From assembly GCA_031581145.1 (NCBI GenBank), contig JAVLBP010000004.1, positions 1 through 64,000 on the forward strand: DNA of 64,000 nucleotides. The letters run 5' to 3'. Shown one piece after another: positions 43,429-52,344 of the stretch. This stretch comes from UBA8296 sp031581145 (GTDB taxonomy: Bacteria; Bacteroidota; Rhodothermia; Balneolales; Balneolaceae). A program made the position numbers and the translations under genes. The stretch's first letter is position 1; the number at the start of each line of letters is the position of its first letter. The notes below the pieces were generated by a model. That model did not search any database. It saw only the letters and a list, made by a program, of their open reading frames with translations, and had not been told where the DNA came from.

Positions 43429-44706
43429 ATGTATGAACGTAACCATTCAATCTCGACTTGGGTTCCGCTGGGCCTTTTTGCGCTGGCCTATGTCCTGAGT
43501 TTTATGAACCGTCAAATTGTGGCGGTCAATGGGGCGGTGATTCGAGAGGCGTTTGAGTTGAGCCAGTTTCAGCTTGGACTCCTTTATGGAACGGCCTTTT
43601 CTGTGATTTATGCCGTGAGTGGATTGTTCATGGGGTGGTTGGCCGATCGATGGTCAAGAATAGGGCTTATCATCCTCGGTGTGTTGGGGTGGAGCGCTGC
43701 GTCGCTGTCGGGTGCCTTTGCCCAAACCTTTGGGATGCTCGTTGTAGGTCGCTTGGCCTTGGGGGTATTTCAATCGATGCTGAGTCCGGCTGTACATGCC
43801 TACATGGCCGATCGATTTGATGTTTCCCGTCGCGCGACGGTGTTTTCGATCTACTCCTCTGCCATTTTTGTGGGGATCGCTCTCTCTTTTTTAATCGGGG
43901 GTTCGGTGGCGCAATGGCTGGATTGGCGTTGGGCCATGGCGATAGTGGCTGCACCTGGATTTGTGGTAGCCTTGGGGCTTTGGGGAGCGGGGACGCGTTC
44001 TCTTGGCGTGGAACGTGAGTCGTGGCAGGAGAGCGATGCTGGGGGCGGTGATGGATTCTCGGCCGATGCAAAGGCGCCTTATGGACTAACTTGGATCACC
44101 AATCCATCACTGTGGCTTCATTTAGTTGGTTTCTCCGCCATGGCCATGATTGGTTATACCATGCTGGCATTTATGGGGAGCATTCTCACAGAAACGCATG
44201 ACCGCCCCGACCTGATTCCGATGCTGGGATGGTTTTTCTTTGGTGTCGCTGTCATGAATGTCATTTCTGGTCGCTTCGCTGATCGACTGGCCAAGAGGTC
44301 TGGAGCTTTGCGTTACATCCCTGCCCTGATTGCCTTACTAGGTGTCCCAAGTTATGTGAGTGGGGTATTTGCATCGTCTCCAATGGCAACATATTGGCTC
44401 TTTGGCCTCGGCCTTTGGCTCTGTTCGTCATATAATGGATTGGCCGCCGGACTTATTCAAATGTATGTACCTGACTCCGTGAGGGGACAAGCGAGTGCAC
44501 TCTATCTATTTGTGATTTCGATGGTGGGTTTGGGTATTGGACCTGCTATGGCGGGGCAACTTGCCGACACATTTACTACACAAGGATTTGGGAATCAGGC
44601 ACTTCCCATGGCCTTGACAGTTGTGATTGTGAGTGCATCTATTCTAGCCGCCGGGGCGTTTTTGCTCGCGATTCAGCGGTATAGTAAAGATGCTGTAGAA
44701 GGGTAG
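43429..44706 (+). CDS. MFS transporter
   Basis: 425 residues from the ATG at 43429, 23 bp from the divergent nth start. About twelve membrane helices are seen. FALAYVLSFMNRQIVAVNGAVIREAFELSQFQLGLLYGTAF and GWLADRWSRIGLIILGVLGWSAASLSGAFA are the usual first-helix and loop 2-3 motifs of major facilitator carriers in the organic anion/spinster-like group. The substrate cannot be told. A reading frame open further upstream overlaps nth and was not used. Confidence 0.85.
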   Translation: MYERNHSISTWVPLGLFALAYVLSFMNRQIVAVNGAVIREAFELSQFQLGLLYGTAFSVIYAVSGLFMGWLADRWSRIGLIILGVLGWSAASLSGAFAQTFGMLVVGRLALGVFQSMLSPAVHAYMADRFDVSRRATVFSIYSSAIFVGIALSFLIGGSVAQWLDWRWAMAIVAAPGFVVALGLWGAGTRSLGVERESWQESDAGGGDGFSADAKAPYGLTWITNPSLWLHLVGFSAMAMIGYTMLAFMGSILTETHDRPDLIPMLGWFFFGVAVMNVISGRFADRLAKRSGALRYIPALIALLGVPSYVSGVFASSPMATYWLFGLGLWLCSSYNGLAAGLIQMYVPDSVRGQASALYLFVISMVGLGIGPAMAGQLADTFTTQGFGNQALPMALTVVIVSASILAAGAFLLAIQRYSKDAVEG

Positions 44707-44779
44707 TGGCTTATTTACGACCCGCATTTTATCAAATATTATCTTGCTAAACATATAATAGTGTCATATTGTTAACAAC

Positions 44780-45100
44780 ATGCTCAACTATAAAGGTTAT
44801 CACGGACACGTTGATTTTGACGAAGAAGCTGGACTTTTTCACGGAGAAGTCCTTGATCTAAGAGATGTCATAACATTTCAAGGAAAGAGTGTAGCAGAAT
44901 TAGAGCAAGCTTTCCGCGATTCTATTGATGACTATCTAGAATTCTGCAAGCAAGAAGAGGTAGAGCCAGATAGACCATTTTCGGGCCGCTTAATGCTACG
45001 ACTTCCAACAGATGTTCATCGCAATGTATATATCAAAGCGAAGAACGAAGGAAAAAGCCTGAATGAATATATTTCTGAGAAGCTTTCTACTGCAGACTAG
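44780..45100 (+). CDS. HicB-like antitoxin family protein, orphan
   Basis: 106 residues. The N-terminal HicB fold shows YKGYHGHVDFDEEAGLFHGEVLDLRDVITFQGKSVAELEQAFRDSIDDYL, and the C-terminus is an Arc-like ribbon-helix-helix (LMLRLPTDVHRNVYIKAKNEGKSLNEYISEKL). In toxin-antitoxin loci HicB sits next to the small toxin HicA; the flanking gaps of 73 and 29 bp are too short for it. It may act alone as a DNA-binding regulator. The A/T-rich DNA before it is the local promoter region. Confidence 0.82.
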   Translation: MLNYKGYHGHVDFDEEAGLFHGEVLDLRDVITFQGKSVAELEQAFRDSIDDYLEFCKQEEVEPDRPFSGRLMLRLPTDVHRNVYIKAKNEGKSLNEYISEKLSTAD

Positions 45101-45129
45101 ATAGTTACAGATTACACTATTTGCAGGCC

Positions 45130-46548
45130 CTACTCGTTCTCCTTCAAGGCACGGACAAGATCTTGGAGCGATTTCTTCGCGTCCCCAAAAAACATTTGAT
45201 TTTTCTCTGCACCAAAGAGCTCATTCTCAATCCCAGCAAATCCTGGTTTGAGGCTACGCTTAAAGACAATGGTGCGTCCTGCTTCCTGGACGTTTAGCAC
45301 CGGCATGCCATAAATCGGTGATCCTGGATTCGATTTCGCTGCTGGGTTCACCACATCGTTAGCTCCAATGATCAGCACAACATCTGTTGTTGAGAATTCA
45401 CTATTAACCTGATCCATATCATAAAGCTGGTCGTAGGGGACGTCTGCTTCAGCAAGCAATACATTCATATGCCCTGGCATCCGACCTGCGACAGGGTGAA
45501 TCCCATAAAGTACCTCGACACCTTTTTGCTCAAGCAACGTGGCCACTTCTTTGACCACATGCTGAGCTTGAGCAACAGCCAATCCGTATCCCGGGACGAT
45601 AACCACTTTATCGGCATACCCACACTGTATGGCGATGTCGTCGGCATTGGTCTCTTTAATAATTAGATCTGTGGCGGCTCCAGCACCTTCTGTTGCGCCA
45701 GTGGCACTATCGCCTCCACCAAATCCACCAAACAAGACATTCAACAGCGAGCGGTTCATCGCCACGCACATAATGTTGGTGAGTATCAGTCCCGCAGCAC
45801 CCACTAGGGCACCTGACACAATCAAGAGTGGATTGTTCAACACAAATCCGGCCATCGATGCAGCCAGCCCCGAGTATGAATTCAATAAAGAGATAACCAC
45901 GGGCATATCTGCGCCACCAATGGGTAATACCGTCAACACCCCAAGCAACAGCGACCCACCGAGGATGATCCAAAACAACATTTCAATCGATGGATCCCAT
46001 GCAAATAGACCCGAAGCGACAAGCATGGCTGCCATCAACACAATCGTTAAAATGTTTTGCGCTGGAAACGTGATGGGTTTTCCGGTGATAAATCCGTTAA
46101 GCTTGCCAAAAGCCATCAAGGATCCCGTCAGGGTAATGGAGCCAATAAGTAAGCTCAAGCCAATCGTAACAAGGGCGTCAGGCCCCAAGCCAGTGGCACC
46201 TACTCGCTCCCATTCTCCCCAAGCAACGAGTGCGGAGGCTGCACCACCCAAACCATTAAACAGAGCCACAAGTTCTGGCATGGAGGTCATGGCAACCGAA
46301 CGGGCCAATACGGCACCTATCAATCCACCAAGAACCATTCCCGCGACAATCCACTCATAGCGTAGGATTTGTTGGTCAAATAGGGTGACGGCGACACCCA
46401 ATAGCATCCCAATGGCCGCCAACTGGTTACCAGAACGGGCTGTTGCGGCTGAGCCCAGACGTTTAATCCCAATGATAAAAAAGCTGGTGGCGACCAAGTA
46501 CAGCAACATGATCGCAGAGTCAAGAAAGGAGGTGGTTTCAGCGCCCAT
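45130..46548 (-). CDS. pntB: Proton-translocating NAD(P) transhydrogenase subunit beta
   Basis: 472 residues. About eight or nine membrane helices fill residues 1-270; the NADP(H)-binding domain III follows (about 295-472) with VVIVPGYGLAVAQAQH, GIHPVAGRMPGHMNVLLAEADVPYDQLYDMDQVN and DVVLIIGANDVVNPAA. It couples proton flow to hydride transfer from NADH to NADP. It is third in a minus-strand operon with the split alpha subunit, 3 bp after the small alpha gene. Confidence 0.95.
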   Translation of the reverse strand: MGAETTSFLDSAIMLLYLVATSFFIIGIKRLGSAATARSGNQLAAIGMLLGVAVTLFDQQILRYEWIVAGMVLGGLIGAVLARSVAMTSMPELVALFNGLGGAASALVAWGEWERVGATGLGPDALVTIGLSLLIGSITLTGSLMAFGKLNGFITGKPITFPAQNILTIVLMAAMLVASGLFAWDPSIEMLFWIILGGSLLLGVLTVLPIGGADMPVVISLLNSYSGLAASMAGFVLNNPLLIVSGALVGAAGLILTNIMCVAMNRSLLNVLFGGFGGGDSATGATEGAGAATDLIIKETNADDIAIQCGYADKVVIVPGYGLAVAQAQHVVKEVATLLEQKGVEVLYGIHPVAGRMPGHMNVLLAEADVPYDQLYDMDQVNSEFSTTDVVLIIGANDVVNPAAKSNPGSPIYGMPVLNVQEAGRTIVFKRSLKPGFAGIENELFGAEKNQMFFGDAKKSLQDLVRALKENE

Positions 46549-46551
46549 GGC

Positions 46552-46854
46552 TTATTTTTTCTTTTTAAACATTTCGAGCATCCGGTCCGTCACCATGAAC
46601 CCACCAACCACATTAATCGAAGCAAAAACAATGGCTAAAAAACCGATAACCCCAACAATCCAGTCTGCTGTAGATTCAGGCAGTAACACCGGCAGACTCC
46701 CAATGATGAGTACAGCCCCAATTAAGGTGATTCCCGAGATGGCGTTGGCCCCTGACATAAGGGGAGTATGCAATGTGGGTGGAACTTTAGAAATCAGCTC
46801 AAATCCGACAAAGGACGCCAGAACAAAGACAAAAAGGTTAAAAATGAGATCCAT
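46552..46854 (-). CDS. pntA2: NAD(P) transhydrogenase subunit alpha, membrane part (PntA2)
   Basis: 100 residues with about three membrane helices. LFVFVLASFVGFELISKVPPTLHTPLMSGANAISGITLIGA is the family signature, and the protein ends in a basic KKKK tail. In many bacteria domain II of the alpha subunit is encoded apart from the NAD-binding domain, as here. It forms the proton channel with PntB. It lies between pntA1 and pntB. Confidence 0.93.
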   Translation of the reverse strand: MDLIFNLFVFVLASFVGFELISKVPPTLHTPLMSGANAISGITLIGAVLIIGSLPVLLPESTADWIVGVIGFLAIVFASINVVGGFMVTDRMLEMFKKKK

Positions 46855-46890
46855 AATCGTTGATTAAGTCGTTTTGGATGGTTGCGCTGT

Positions 46891-48042
46891 CTATGTGGCG
46901 GACTCTTCCGGTTTTTCCGCGGTAATAAGTGCCGCCTCAATGATATCATCAGTCATGTCAAGGTGTACGGACCCCTCTTGAATGACCAGTTGAAGAAGCG
47001 CATGAATATTTTTGGCATATAACTGCGACGCATGGTACCCTAACGTTGCGGGCAGATTCACGGGGCCGACAATTTTGACCCCATGCTCAACTACGGTTTC
47101 ATTGGCCTTGGTATACACGCAGTTGCCCCCTTGTTCGGCGGCAAGATCCACAATCACAGCCCCCTCACCCATGGCTTCAACCATATCCTCAAAGATTAAT
47201 TTGGGGGCAGGACGTCCTGGAATTAAGGCCGTCGTAATGACGATATCCGATTTTGCAGCATGTTTGGCGAGTGTCTCGCGCTGGATTTCCTTGTTGCGAT
47301 CGCTAAGTTCGTTGGCATACCCACCGGTAGATTCGGTGTCTTCTTCCTCAAGTGGGATATCGACAAATTTTGCGCCAAGACTTTGTACTTGCTCCTTGAC
47401 CACAGGGCGAATGTCGTAGGCTTCAACCACCGCACCTAACCTCTTGGCTGTAGCTATCGCTTGAAGACCTGCCACGCCAGCACCCACAATCAACGCTTTG
47501 GCAGGGGGAACGGTACCCGCAGCCGTCATCATCATGGGGAGGTAACGATCCAAGGTTGATGCCGCAATAAGCACCGATTTATAACCGGCAATATTACTCA
47601 TCGAAGATAATGCATCCATCGTTTGTGCACGACTGGTACGGGGAATCGCATCCATAGAGAGAGCTTGTAGGCCTCGCTTGGTAAATTCTTCGATTCGCTC
47701 AGGATGGGCGAGTCCCCATACAAAGCTGATGACTAAGGCCCCTTTTGGTAACGAATCGAGCACCTCCTCAGAGGGCATGTGCAGAGCTGCTAATATATCG
47801 GTGTTGGCCGTTGCCTCTTTCGCGGTTTTAGCAATCGTAGCGCCCGCGTCTTTATAAGCCTCATCAGTGCAACTGGCCTTGGCCCCCGCCCCTGTCTCCA
47901 CTACGACATGGACCCCCTTTTCGACCCATTGTTTCACCATATCAGGGGTCATTGCTACCCGTGTTTCCCCATCTTTCGCTTCATGAAGAATCGTGAGGGA
48001 TACAGTGGAAGAGTTCGATGAGAAGTCCGTTTCTGGTGTCAA
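46891..48042 (-). CDS. pntA: NAD(P) transhydrogenase subunit alpha, NAD-binding part (PntA1)
   Basis: 383 residues if started at TTG 48042. LTILHEAKDGETRVAMTPDMVKQWVEKGVHVVVETGAGAKASCTD opens domain I; GAGVAGLQAIATAKRLGAVVEAYDIRP is the NAD Rossmann motif. It is the cytoplasmic hydride-donor domain. An upstream ATG at 48126 is in frame but would add a hydrophobic stretch and overlap the divergent trxB start, and no ATG lies nearer to the conserved start, so TTG is preferred with reserve. Confidence 0.88.
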   Translation of the reverse strand: MTPETDFSSNSSTVSLTILHEAKDGETRVAMTPDMVKQWVEKGVHVVVETGAGAKASCTDEAYKDAGATIAKTAKEATANTDILAALHMPSEEVLDSLPKGALVISFVWGLAHPERIEEFTKRGLQALSMDAIPRTSRAQTMDALSSMSNIAGYKSVLIAASTLDRYLPMMMTAAGTVPPAKALIVGAGVAGLQAIATAKRLGAVVEAYDIRPVVKEQVQSLGAKFVDIPLEEEDTESTGGYANELSDRNKEIQRETLAKHAAKSDIVITTALIPGRPAPKLIFEDMVEAMGEGAVIVDLAAEQGGNCVYTKANETVVEHGVKIVGPVNLPATLGYHASQLYAKNIHALLQLVIQEGSVHLDMTDDIIEAALITAEKPEESAT

Positions 48043-48101
48043 AGCGACCGGTAAAATTAGTATCTTATGATTGAAACAAAGTAACAAAAGATTCAGTTCA
48101 A

Positions 48102-49061
48102 ATGGAAGAATATCAAGGACACACACTCGACGTCGTCATCGTTGGAAGCGGGCCTGCTGGCTTAACTGCGGCACTGTATGCAGCACGAGCAGATTTGAAG
48201 CCATTGGTGATTGAAGGACCTGAACCAGGGGGGCAACTCATGCAAACCACAGATGTAGAAAATTATCCAGGGTATCCCGAGGGTGTAATTGGGCCAAAAA
48301 TGATGGAAGACTTTCGCGAACAAGCGCGTCGTTTTGGCGCTGATTGTCAGTATGGATTTGTCACTGATATCGATTTTGACAGCCATCCATACAAATTAAC
48401 GGTTGACGAAAAAACCGAGCTTCACGCCAAGGCGATTATCGTTTCGACAGGTGCATCGGCAAAATGGTTGAACCTTCCGAGCGAGACACGTCTAAAGGGG
48501 AAAGGTGTCAGTGCATGTGCCACCTGTGATGGTGCGTTCTTCCGTGAGCAACATGTGGCTGTTGTAGGAGGTGGTGATACTGCGATGGAAGAAGCGACGT
48601 TTTTGACCAAGTTTGCCAGCAAAGTATCCGTAATTCACCGCCGGGATGAACTTCGCGCCTCGAAAGCGATGCAAAAAAGGGCGTTTGAAAACCCAAAAAT
48701 CGATTTTGTGTGGGATTCTGAGGTTGTTGATGTTCACGGGGACCCAGTCATGACTGGGTTAACCGTTCGCAATCTTAAAACGGGTGAGGAGACGCTTATG
48801 GATAACGTGACGGGATTGTTTGTGGCCATCGGTCACAAGCCCAACACTGATCTATTTAAGGGAGTCCTCACAATGGATGATGTGGGGTATATCCAAACCA
48901 AAGAGAACTCCACGCATACCGATCTTCCGGGCGTATTTGCATGTGGCGATGCCATGGATGCGACCTATCGTCAAGCCATTACCGCGGCAGGTTCGGGATG
49001 TAAGGCCGCCATGGATGCCGAAAGGTGGTTGGCCGAGGTGGAAGAATTGGTCGAGGTGTAA
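48102..49061 (+). CDS. trxB: Thioredoxin-disulfide reductase
   Basis: 319 residues. FAD motif VVIVGSGPAGLTAALYAARA, redox pair Cys139-Cys142 in SACATCDGAFF, NADPH motif VAVVGGGDTAMEEATFL and C-terminal GVFACGDAMDATYRQAITAAGSGCKAA. It reduces thioredoxin with NADPH. It is divergent from pntA, which supplies NADPH, an apt neighbour though common control is only a guess. The DNA after its stop has stop-anchored degenerate repeats. Confidence 0.96.
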   Translation: MEEYQGHTLDVVIVGSGPAGLTAALYAARADLKPLVIEGPEPGGQLMQTTDVENYPGYPEGVIGPKMMEDFREQARRFGADCQYGFVTDIDFDSHPYKLTVDEKTELHAKAIIVSTGASAKWLNLPSETRLKGKGVSACATCDGAFFREQHVAVVGGGDTAMEEATFLTKFASKVSVIHRRDELRASKAMQKRAFENPKIDFVWDSEVVDVHGDPVMTGLTVRNLKTGEETLMDNVTGLFVAIGHKPNTDLFKGVLTMDDVGYIQTKENSTHTDLPGVFACGDAMDATYRQAITAAGSGCKAAMDAERWLAEVEELVEV

Positions 49062-49096
49062 GGTTTTCTGTAGTTGAGGTTCTGTAAGGGTATCTC
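49059..49096. repeat. Degenerate stop-anchored units after trxB
   Basis: TAAGGTTTTCTG (49059), TAGTTGAGGTTCTG (49071) and TAAGGGTATCTC (49085), of 12, 14 and 12 bp. The first TAA is the trxB stop; the others also open with stop codons. Similarity is weaker than in the other stop-anchored repeats. Confidence 0.6.
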
Positions 49097-49125
49097 TAGG
49101 TCATTGAATCCCTTACGATAGAGCC

Positions 49126-50895
49126 ATGATTATTCAAATTTGGAGTGCAACCCCTACAGGGATGCACGGAACCCTCATTCAAGTTGAGGTCCACGCCACA
49201 GGCGGTTTGCCACGATTTTACTTGGTAGGCTTGCCCGACCGAACGGTGAATGAATCCCGTGAACGAATTGAGTCTGCACTTAAGTCCTCGGCGACACAAT
49301 TCCCTAGGGGGCGTGTCATCGTGAATCTTGCCCCTGCCGATGTCCAAAAAGAGGGATCCACGTTTGATCTGCCCATCGCCGTTGGATTGTATGGTGCAAG
49401 TCACAAAGAGTTGATAGATCGCTTAGCACCTGTTCTTTCTAAGACAGCGTTTATTGGTGAATTGGGTCTTTCGGGTGAGTGCCGCTCTGTTCGTGGTGTG
49501 TTGCCAATTTGTCTAGAGCTTAAAAAACGTGGATTTGAGTGCCTTGTCTTGCCGAGGCAACATGTCGAGGAGGCGCGACTTGTCGAAGGACTGCACGTAA
49601 AAGGGATTGACTCACTTCGTGATGCGTTTGATTGGCTCCATGAAGGATGTCCTTTGGAGTCGCGAACGGGGCCCAATTTAAGGGAGACCAGTTCTGGTAC
49701 TTTGCCAAACGTCGGTGAATCAAAGGTTAACGCATCAAAAGACAATGCCATAAAGAACGGTGCGTCCAGTCGAATACCCTTAGTGGGCAACCACCCCTTT
49801 GAATCGATTGTTGGTCAAGACCTTGCGAAGCGAGCTATGATCATCGCAGCAGCGGGTCACCATCATGCGCTTATGGTTGGGCCACCTGGATGTGGTAAAA
49901 CATTGCTTGCTAAGAGTATGATTCATCTTTTGCCCCCTTTGTCGATGGAAGAGAGGTTAGAAGTGATGTCGATTCATTCGCTCGTGGGGGCATTTAAACG
50001 ATCCGATGAAGACTCGGAAGGGTTAACGGATGTCCGGCGAAGCACGCGCCCATTCAGAGCCCCCCATACCACAGCAACGATTGTCGGTCTTTTGGGTGGA
50101 GGGGCCAAGGCGGCACCTGGAGAATGCTCTCTAGCACACCATGGGGTCTTATTCTTGGATGAATTAGCTGAATTTAAGCGAGGGGTATTGGAGGCATTGA
50201 GGCAGCCCATAGAGCAACGCGTTGTGACGTTAACCCGTCAAAAACGGACAGTAGAGTACCCTGCGAATGCTCTGGTACTCGCAGCCATGAACCCATCACC
50301 AGAGGGGCAGTGGCCAGATCCCATGTTACAGGACATAGCTCAAGAGCGAAAAGCACGCTCGTATCAAGAAAAAATCAGCGGACCCTTGAGAGATCGCTTT
50401 GATCTCTTTGTGGAGATGGATCGAGTGTCTAGCCAAGAGGTGCAGGCGTTGGAGGTACAGGAGCCTCAGGAAGTGCAAACGTTGGAGGTGCAGCTGCAGC
50501 AAGATGCACCGGACAAGGATATGGATTTTGAGAAGTTACGCGTTCAAATTCTTGAGGCGCGTAATCGACAAGCGCATAGATTCAAATCGAAGCAGAGTGG
50601 TGATCAACAGACTCATGGTCAACGGGGCGAAAGAGCCTCAGGTAGCGGAATCCTCGCAACCAACAGCACCATGAGCGCGTCGCAAGTCAAATCCCTTATC
50701 AAAAAACACCGTGATGTAGATAAAGTCCTCCATCAAGCGATGTCTACGTTTGGACTGTCGATGAGAGCAAGGCATCGACTTCTCAAAGTTGCCCAAACGA
50801 TTGCAGATTTAGAGGAATCAGACCAGGTCACACCCTACCATGTGGCAGAAGCGTTGATGTTTCGAGCCAAGAGAATGGCTAAATCCGATCGATAA
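49126..50895 (+). CDS. comM: ComM/YifB family AAA ATPase (Mg-chelatase-like)
   Basis: 589 residues. The N-terminal domain (about 1-165) has HATGGLPRFYLVGLPDRTVNESRERIESALK and the ribosomal S5-like fold of YifB. The Mg-chelatase AAA core has Walker A GPPGCGKT (252-259), Walker B VLFLDELAEF and AMNPSPEGQWP; the C-terminal helical domain holds LSMRARHRLLKVAQTIADLE. ComM drives branch migration during natural transformation in Vibrio. Residues 438-458 are a repeated EVQxL insertion, and 200-225 is a low-complexity linker. Confidence 0.92.
   Translation: MIIQIWSATPTGMHGTLIQVEVHATGGLPRFYLVGLPDRTVNESRERIESALKSSATQFPRGRVIVNLAPADVQKEGSTFDLPIAVGLYGASHKELIDRLAPVLSKTAFIGELGLSGECRSVRGVLPICLELKKRGFECLVLPRQHVEEARLVEGLHVKGIDSLRDAFDWLHEGCPLESRTGPNLRETSSGTLPNVGESKVNASKDNAIKNGASSRIPLVGNHPFESIVGQDLAKRAMIIAAAGHHHALMVGPPGCGKTLLAKSMIHLLPPLSMEERLEVMSIHSLVGAFKRSDEDSEGLTDVRRSTRPFRAPHTTATIVGLLGGGAKAAPGECSLAHHGVLFLDELAEFKRGVLEALRQPIEQRVVTLTRQKRTVEYPANALVLAAMNPSPEGQWPDPMLQDIAQERKARSYQEKISGPLRDRFDLFVEMDRVSSQEVQALEVQEPQEVQTLEVQLQQDAPDKDMDFEKLRVQILEARNRQAHRFKSKQSGDQQTHGQRGERASGSGILATNSTMSASQVKSLIKKHRDVDKVLHQAMSTFGLSMRARHRLLKVAQTIADLEESDQVTPYHVAEALMFRAKRMAKSDR
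50437..50499. repeat. In-frame EVQ repeat in comM
   Basis: Four units at 50437, 50452, 50470 and 50485 (15, 18, 15 and 15 bp), encoding EVQAL, EVQEPQ, EVQTL and EVQLQ. They sit where ComM has a short zinc-finger-like or linker insertion after the AAA core. Confidence 0.8.
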
Positions 50896-51640
50896 TCCAT
50901 GCAGGAGTATAACGCAACACCCAACCTGCCAATATCCATCGAGGAGGAATGTAGGCTCGCGCCTTTTTTTGACGAATGGCTTTGAATAAGTGTTTTGCTG
51001 CCTCTTCAGCTGAGACTACCCAAAACATATGACGCTTTCCTTTGGTCATCGGAGTATCAATGTACCCTGGACGCACATCTGTGACATGGATCAAGGCCTG
51101 ACTTCGCCGTGCAAGCTGGCGGTACCCTTGCATATAATTGGATATAAATGCCTTAGATGCACAGTAGGCTGCCGAATCATAATACCCAATCAACCCAGCA
51201 ACCGATGAGACCCCTACCAAGTGCCCCCAACCTTGTTGTTCTAATCGCTCATATACCTTTCGGAACATGGCTGCAAACCCGACAGCATTAGTCTGAATCA
51301 CATGGGCTTCGACATCGACGGCTCGAGACCCTTGGTAATTTGACACCCCAGCATTTACGACGCAAATATCAACATGCCCCATGACTGCCTCCAACGCTAG
51401 ATAGGCATCCCAAGCGTCATCCGTCTTCGTGATGTCCATGGTTTGGATAAACGCTAGCCCAACTTCGTGACCACGAACATCGGCACGAGGGTTAGCTGAC
51501 TCCTCCTCGATTTCACGTTTTATCGTCTCTAGACGCTCTGTCCGGCGTCCTGTGAGTCCAACAGAATGTCCTTCCCTAACGAGAAGTTTTGCAAGAGCCT
51601 CACCGATTCCTGAGGTGGCTCCAAGAATGGCGTAATTCAT
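50879..51640 (-). CDS. SDR family NAD(P)-dependent oxidoreductase
   Basis: 253 residues. The cofactor motif GATSGIGEALAKLLV is at the N-terminus, NAG at VVNAGVSNYQ, and the catalytic Tyr-x3-Lys in YDSAAYCASKAF. GLTGRRTERL favours NADP(H). The C-terminus has a hydrophobic segment (YIPPRWILAGWVLRYTPAWI), suggesting membrane contact. The substrate is unknown. It overlaps the 3' end of comM by 17 bp and the upstream DUF6580 gene by 41 bp. Confidence 0.88.
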   Translation of the reverse strand: MNYAILGATSGIGEALAKLLVREGHSVGLTGRRTERLETIKREIEEESANPRADVRGHEVGLAFIQTMDITKTDDAWDAYLALEAVMGHVDICVVNAGVSNYQGSRAVDVEAHVIQTNAVGFAAMFRKVYERLEQQGWGHLVGVSSVAGLIGYYDSAAYCASKAFISNYMQGYRQLARRSQALIHVTDVRPGYIDTPMTKGKRHMFWVVSAEEAAKHLFKAIRQKKARAYIPPRWILAGWVLRYTPAWIIDRI

Positions 51641-52178
51641 GTCTAGATTGCGCTACAGCTACGCCGCCAAAGATTGCAAGGGTGTAAAAAAGGTCGCCAG
51701 CAACCGTGTTTTGGAAAAAAGGAATGGCGGCAACATAACACGCAACCAACCCTTCGATGGTTTTTGGGTACATTGTCCCACTCATCCAAACTCCAAAGTT
51801 GGATAGTGCAAAAAACAGAAATGAGCTTGTGAGGGACGCTCCCACAAGCCGAGTCATAGACACTTTTCGTAAGGCGATAAACCCAATAAGAGCGATTAGA
51901 ATCATTGCTCCATAGGTCCATATCATCCCTGAATGGACCAGCGTTACTCCATCATAAAAGCCCCGATAGAGGGTATTGTTTAGCACAAGGTCACTCAACC
52001 AAAACGCCAAAAGTGGTAACGCAATCGCGAGTCCTCGATTCTTAAACGAGGCTGCCCCAAATAAAGCCATGGCGGCCAGGGGACTCATATTTACTGGATG
52101 TGGCAGAAGTCTTGAAAGAGCCGCTACAGCAATCACCAATAAAATTCCCCAAAGAGGAAGTGAGGTTTTTTGATTCAT
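51600..52178 (-). CDS. DUF6580 family membrane protein
   Basis: 192 residues with about five or six membrane helices. RLLPHPVNMSPLAAMALFGAASFKNRGLAIALPLLAFWLSDLVLNN and the later LSNFGVWMSGTMYPKTIEGLVACYVAAIPFFQNTVAGDLFYT are the pattern of this family, frequent in Bacteroidota and related phyla and distantly like ECF transporter S components. The substrate, if any, is unknown. Coupled by a 41-bp overlap to the SDR gene. Confidence 0.78.
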   Translation of the reverse strand: MNQKTSLPLWGILLVIAVAALSRLLPHPVNMSPLAAMALFGAASFKNRGLAIALPLLAFWLSDLVLNNTLYRGFYDGVTLVHSGMIWTYGAMILIALIGFIALRKVSMTRLVGASLTSSFLFFALSNFGVWMSGTMYPKTIEGLVACYVAAIPFFQNTVAGDLFYTLAIFGGVAVAQSRHELRHSWSHLRNR

Positions 52179-52251
52179 AATGCGTTAGATGTTGTGTCGT
52201 AAAATGCTTTTAACATCATCATTAAACTACAAAAAAAGCAACTCAACAAAT

Positions 52252-52281
52252 AAAAAAAGCCACCCGGCACCCGAGTGGCTT
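52252..52281 (-). terminator. Intrinsic terminator of the YceI gene
   Basis: GCCACCCG (52259-52266) pairs with CGAGTGGC (52272-52279) with one mismatch, extended by two A-U pairs. A run of A residues at 52252-52258 becomes a U tract on the minus strand. It lies 60 bp beyond the YceI stop codon and insulates the DUF6580 gene. Confidence 0.85.
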
Positions 52282-52318
52282 CTAGATTCTGTACGTCCAT
52301 TAGCTACGAAAAAATCTG

Positions 52319-52344
52319 AGTGATTTACAGCAGTGATTTACAGC
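52319..52344. repeat. 13-bp perfect duplication across the YceI stop
   Basis: AGTGATTTACAGC at 52319-52331 and 52332-52344, without a gap. The right copy contains the TAA stop of the minus-strand YceI gene (52338-52340); the left copy repeats that stop 13 bp on. Confidence 0.95.

Noticed and set aside
44707..44779. hicA toxin upstream of the HicB-like gene
   Set aside because: Only 73 bp, A/T-rich, with no open frame long enough for a HicA of about 60 residues.
45629..46360. Open frame of 243 residues antisense to pntB
   Set aside because: Low-complexity Ser/Pro/Ala/Asn translation, no start signal, and pntB on the other strand is unmistakable.
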